The translations under genes and the position numbers were made by a program. A DNA stretch of 64,000 nucleotides, taken from Harmothoe impar (taxonomy: Eukaryota; Annelida; Polychaeta; Phyllodocida; Polynoidae). The stretch is taken from the NCBI GenBank assembly GCA_947462335.1, contig OX381721.1:38218488-38282487 (forward strand), in the 5' to 3' direction. Of this stretch, positions 59,643 to 64,000 are shown in pieces (within the stretch, counting starts at the first letter, position 1; each line of letters begins with the position of its first letter). The notes beneath the pieces are model-generated. The model did not search any database, had not been told where the DNA came from, and saw nothing but the letters and a program-made list of their open reading frames with translations.

Positions 59643-62518
59643 ATGACAACCACGCGTGTGGTGGATTTTCTGAAAATGAGGGGACTTAAATTGATTCATG
59701 CAAATACTTGTAGTATGTTTAAAAAACGGCACGATATATTTGATCAATTGGATGGCACTGATATTGTAACTATGAGTGAGACCTGGCTCCATGATGAGTA
59801 TGATGACGACTTGATTGGATGGGATGGGATGAAGATGTTCAGGCAGGACAGAAAGCCAGCCAAGGGTGGAGGGATCATGGTTTATGTTCGTGATGACCTA
59901 GATGCCGATATTGTTGCTAGAAAGGATTTAAATATTTCTAATTACCACATTGAGTGTTTTGTCTTAGATTTGAAATTCAAAGACCAGCCGGTTATGCAGA
60001 TTGTGACATTGTACAGACCTCCATCTGGAAAGGTGGAGATCTTTTTTGAACATTTGTTGAAACTGATGAAACTCTCTGTTAAAGAAAAATCGGAGCAATG
60101 GTTGCTCGGTGACATAAACATAAATTGTCTAAGAGAAAACGGCCCTTCAGCGGTACGTTTGACAGATATTTGTAGGTTTGAAGGTTTTCATAAACTGATT
60201 CACCAGTGTACAAGACCCTATTCCAAGACTGTCTCGTGTTTGGACAATATCCTTACTAATTATAATAAAGATATGCACTCGGGTGTTCTAAATTTCCTGG
60301 TGAGTGATCATCTGCCAGTGTTTTGTGTAAAAAACAAATTCATTGTAGAATATAAATTGAAAAAAAAACGTGTTAGAAATTTTAAAGAATTTGATGAAGA
60401 GTTGTTTAAAGATTGGCTATGTTGTGGTGATTGGGATTGTTTCTATGAAATGCGTGATCCTGATGATGCTTGGATGTTCATTTATGATTTGATAAGCTCT
60501 TATCTGGATACTTACTGTCCTTGGAGTGAGATTGAGGTCTTGGACAAGCGTAATGAATGGATGACTAAGGACATTCTAGGTATGATAAGGGAGCGTGAGG
60601 ATCATGAAGAAAACTTCCTTAGGTTGCATGATGATTTTTATCTGACTAGAGCTAGATTGCTGCGCTGTAAAATTAATCGAGCTATAGAGTTTTCTAAGTC
60701 CTGCTTGGTTAAGTCGTCATTGGAGGAGACTAAAACTGACCCTAAGAAATTTTGGAGGATAATTAATAGTGTAATTAAGCCTGATGTAGAGGTACAACCT
60801 CCTGTGTTGATAGGGGAAGACGGTTTCATTAAATCAAATCAAAAATCTGTTGACTATCTAAATACGTATATCTCAGGTATTGGTAAACAATTATCTCAAC
60901 AAATTACTGTAAATGGCATCCCAGAACGTACAGCCTTTGATGAGCCTGTCATGGCAGATAGTGACAGAATCATGGTTAGTAAAGAAGTAGTTGATATCTT
61001 ACTGGGTGAGATCAATGCTAATAAGACTTCAGGCATAGAGGGGATTAGGTGTGATATCCTGAAAATGGGTTTAAGGTTCCTGCTGGATCCCATAACCACA
61101 TTATATCAGCTGAGCTTTGACACAGGCATCTTCCCTGCATCATGGAAGACTGCCAGAGTTAATCCCATACCTAAAACAGGCAATGTGAAGTTATAACAAA
61201 CTGGCGCCCTATCTCGTTGCTACCTGTCCCCTCTAAAATTGCAGAGAAATTAATGCACATCCACCTAGTAGATATACTGGATACTAAACATGTACTTTCT
61301 GATCTACAATATGGTTACAGGTCAGGCAGGGGTACCGGGGATGCTATTTTTGAATTTTTGAATAAGTTGTATGAAAATAGGGACAGGGGACATTTAACAG
61401 GTGCCTGCTTTTTAGACTTAAAAAAGGCGTTTGACTCTGTGAGTCATTCTTATTTAGTTGAAGTCTTGGGCCGATTGGGGTTGCATGACACTGTACTGAA
61501 TTGGTTAATGTTGTATCTTAATGGTAGATCCCAATATACTAGAATTGGGTCCTATGCTTCAAGTGTGGCTGGTGTTGAGAATGGTGTCCCACAAGGGTCT
61601 GTGCTGGGGCCGTTGTTATTTATTCTTTATATTGATGATGTGAAGACACAAATGGGAGACTGTGATTATTTTATGTATGCTGATGATATTGTTATGTACA
61701 ACTCTAATAATAAAATAGACTTAGTACAGAGACGTCTGCAAGACACTCTCTCTAATGTTTATGACTGGTGTTTGTCGAAGAGGCTGACTGTGAACACAGA
61801 TAAAACTAAGATTGTATGGTATGGTTCTTCAGGCAAATTGAAACCCACAAAGGGTAGGCTCTTTTACATGAATGGTCAAGTTATTGAAACTCTACAGTGT
61901 TATACTTATTTAGGACTTAAGATTGACTCAAGTTTGAGCTTAGAGCCAGCTATAAAGGACTTAAGTACAAAAGTTAACCACAAATTGTTTAGGTTTGGTA
62001 AGTTTAATCACCTATTGACAGATAATAACTGTGTATTAGTCTATAACTCTACAATATTAAGTGTGTTCAACTATGCATGTTTTACACATGAAGGCGCTAA
62101 TCAAAGTATGTTAAAAAAATTAGACAGGCTACAACTGCGTGGCCTTAGACTGTGTTACAAAGGTAAGATCCAGAATGAAGATGAATTGTACGCTAAATCA
62201 GGAGTACCTACCCTGGCGAGGAGAAGACAGGAGTTGATGTTGTCCTACATGTACAAACTATCCAGACGTGATGAATGTGTGGATTGGAGACCGAGAACTC
62301 AAGCCACTAGGACCCAAAACCAGATAAGGTTCAAGGTCCCTAGAGCAAGAAATGCCGGCTACATGAAATCACCTTTATATAGGGGTAGTCATATGTGGGA
62401 TTTATTAGGGGATTGGTATCAGAATAGTGTAAGTAAATTGATTTTCAAACGACGAGTTGGTAAAATTGCAAATCTTCTGACCAAGAGTCCAAACCCAAGT
62501 GATGCCCTCAGCCCCTAG
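59643..62518 (+). pseudogene. Non-LTR retrotransposon ORF2 (APE endonuclease + RT), one frameshift
   Basis: This ORF2 copies element RNA into DNA at a nicked target. The first part (to 61196) is an apurinic-type endonuclease: LKLIHANTCSMF, VTMSETWLHDE (catalytic Glu), WLLGDININ and VSDHLPVF (catalytic His). RT finger motifs and KTSGIEGI follow. A one-base frame change at about 61188-61200 precedes the block NWRPISLLPVPSKIAEKL. The second frame then has LKKAFDSVSH, GVPQGSVLGPLLFILYIDD, the YADD box (61676-61687), a thumb region and a C-terminal SHMWDLLGDWYQN block. There is no RNase H domain. Total is about 950 aa, normal for CR1/L2/Jockey-type elements. The exact clade cannot be set by eye. 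ATG 59643 is preferred. The near-intact state points to a recent insertion. Confidence 0.88.
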
Positions 62519-63296
62519 ACACGGTAAAGTTTGTTGTTTGGAGTTGTCCATTGTAAACTGGAGACATAGATGTTGACCTGGATGTTGTGATGATATCCTA
62601 GTCTAACTTCAATGTCATCCTCAATTGTTAAGACCCAAATGGTGTTATGGATATACATCGGTGTGTGGAATAGATAATAATGTGCAGGCTGTTGTAGTGA
62701 TAGCATGCATGAGGTGCCCAGCATACTGCTCACTAAATATCTTTTACATTAGTATAACTGGTTGATATGGATTGGAGGTACCCGTCGTCTGTGGATGTTG
62801 TAGTGATATCCTGGATCTGATCTGTACCTTCATCCAGTTTGCCTTAAAATCACTACATCCTGACATGTGTCGTGATATTAAACTACTTATATAAACAGTG
62901 CCCGTCTCCTGGGACGTTGATGGTTATGATGATGTGAGTCCCCCCTGCATTTAAAAATTCACTGACTATAAAGGTTGAATGTGTTTGTATAACGTTGTAT
63001 GTTGCTCTTTATTCATTGTTGCTCATTTGATTTGATTTGATTGATTTGCTATGTTATGTGCTCATTGAAAACCATGTTCACAAAAGCGTAGATAGTGTAT
63101 CTTTTGTACACAATTTAGATAATTTCTGTGTGATGATTCATCTTTATATCACCGTGTACATACTCATCTTTACATCATGACGATGTGACTTTCAATGTGA
63201 GAATTGAGATTTAAGGTATCATCATTATTGTCATTACTACCACTCGTGTATCCTGTGATTATGGCAATAAAAACTTTCAAACCTTAAAAAAAAAAA
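62519..63296 (+). other. 3' UTR, AATAAA and poly(A) tail of the retrotransposon
   Basis: About 780 bp of non-coding sequence follow the ORF2 stop. Two related modules (CTGGATGTTGTGATGATATC and GTGGATGTTGTAGTGATATC) and a TTTGATTTGATTTGATTGAT run occur in it. It ends GGCAATAAAAACTTTCAAAC followed by CTT and 11 A. The AATAAA plus A-tail marks the 3' end of the inserted cDNA. Confidence 0.8.
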
Positions 63297-63303
63297 TCAC
63301 CTA

Positions 63304-63760
63304 TCATAGGTAGCGATTGATATAAATAGAAAGTGATACAGGACCACGAACAGATCCCTGTGGAACACCATAAGGGGTTGGTTTATGTGCTGAGACATGA
63401 TAATTGGTGACTGTACATTGACTTTTGAGCGTAAGATAACTAGTAAACCATTTCTGGGTATTTTCGCTAAGTCCATACATTGAAAGTTTTTTCACAAGAA
63501 TAAAGTGAAAAACAGTGTCGAAAGCCTTCTTGTAATCTAAATAAAGGGCTATTGTAGGCTTGTTAATAATTAAATTTTCAACTATATTCCTAAGATGTTC
63601 ATTAATAGCAGTGACTGTTGAGTGATCAGATCGGTAACCATGTTGGCGCGGAGTCAATAACAAATTCTAATAATTTTCCAGGGAGAGGCAGCAAATTTAT
63701 TGGTCTTAAATCATTTACATCTTGTGAATTTGGACCCTGACCCTTTGGGATAGCCTTATG
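63304..63760 (-). pseudogene. Second, degraded non-LTR reverse transcriptase fragment
   Basis: On the - strand, AIPKGQGPNSQDVNDLRPINLLPLPGKLLEF is followed, after a frame change and apparent loss of some residues near 63660, by LTPRQHGYRSDHSTV, YLDYKKAFDTV and YGVPQGSVRGP. The domain stops before the catalytic YxDD box, right next to the poly(A) tail of the other element. It is unlike the neighbouring ORF2 in sequence, so it belongs to a different family. Dead fragment. Confidence 0.8.
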
Positions 63761-63768
63761 CTTGAGTG

Positions 63769-63791
63769 AGGCTATTCTTCAGAAGAATAGC
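63769..63791. repeat. 23-bp near-perfect palindrome
   Basis: GGCTATTCTTC and its complement GAAGAATAGCC surround a single A. It sits at the upstream edge of the RT fragment. Nothing recognised follows to the window end. Confidence 0.85.
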
Positions 63792-64000
63792 CACCTGACA
63801 ATAATGAACCCCAATTTGTTGAATTAGATCAAAGAATAAAAACAATCTGTATTTTTAATTATGTATTTGCCTTATTTTCATGATGAAATAATCTGCATTC
63901 ATTAATGTGATAATATGTACAGTGTTTTTTGAAACAACTCATTTTGTTTTCTTGAGAAATTATAACAACACACTAGAGGACAAAAGTAGATGTGTCTGTA

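Noticed and set aside
1..64000. CRISPR arrays, bacterial operons, rRNA genes
   Set aside because: No regularly spaced identical repeats, no ribosome-binding-site-led operons and no rRNA sequence. The genes are eukaryotic in structure.

Overview
This window looks like non-coding DNA from an animal genome, most likely a marine invertebrate such as an amphioxus, mollusc or brachiopod. The sequence does not fix the species. The reasons are: spliced genes with GT..AG introns, an AT-rich background, many small inverted-repeat transposons, a tRNA-derived repeat, and several metazoan transposon classes. I found no convincing ordinary host gene. Almost everything that can be named is a mobile or virus-derived element, or a remnant of one.

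Layout. 1-2115: nothing recognised. 2119-10684: a complete-looking PIF/Harbinger DNA transposon with terminal inverted repeats and a CTG target duplication. It carries an intact five-exon transposase on the + strand (360 aa) and, convergent to it, a nine-exon Myb/SANT-like partner gene on the - strand. The partner would encode about 1,100 aa and includes seven copies of a Y-[ST]-E-x-x-V motif. 10.7-40 kb: a gene desert seeded with MITEs (at 11.5, 12.4, 13.3, 15.6, 16.5, 19.9 and 22.9 kb), a tRNA-like SINE, and dispersed repeats present in several copies. 40.1-41.3 kb: an internal piece of a DIRS-like retrotransposon (reverse transcriptase plus RNase H) lying between two identical 42-bp direct repeats. 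41.5-50.4 kb: more repeats and an LTR-like block near 47.8-48.1 kb.

50.7-56.3 kb differs in style (compact, intron-free, richer in GC and simple repeats). On the - strand it holds a broken, truncated protein-primed-type family B DNA polymerase resembling Polinton/adintovirus enzymes. Just upstream on the same strand is an intron-less gene for a protein with two death domains and an Ala-rich repeat tract, with its own TATA/initiator promoter. Beyond it lie duplicated promoter-like units, a perfect 42-bp palindrome, pyrimidine tracts, and a dense array of ETS, E-box, CRE and CCAAT-box motifs.

56.4-63.3 kb: a + strand series of a NADAR-domain ORF (interrupted by a 353-bp MITE), an SGNH-hydrolase-like ORF, and, after a 1.35-kb gap, an APE endonuclease/reverse transcriptase ORF with one frameshift, ending in AATAAA and a poly(A) tail. 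The two upstream ORFs may be the accessory proteins of this non-LTR retrotransposon or may form a separate unit. The window closes with a second, inverted and degraded non-LTR reverse-transcriptase fragment.
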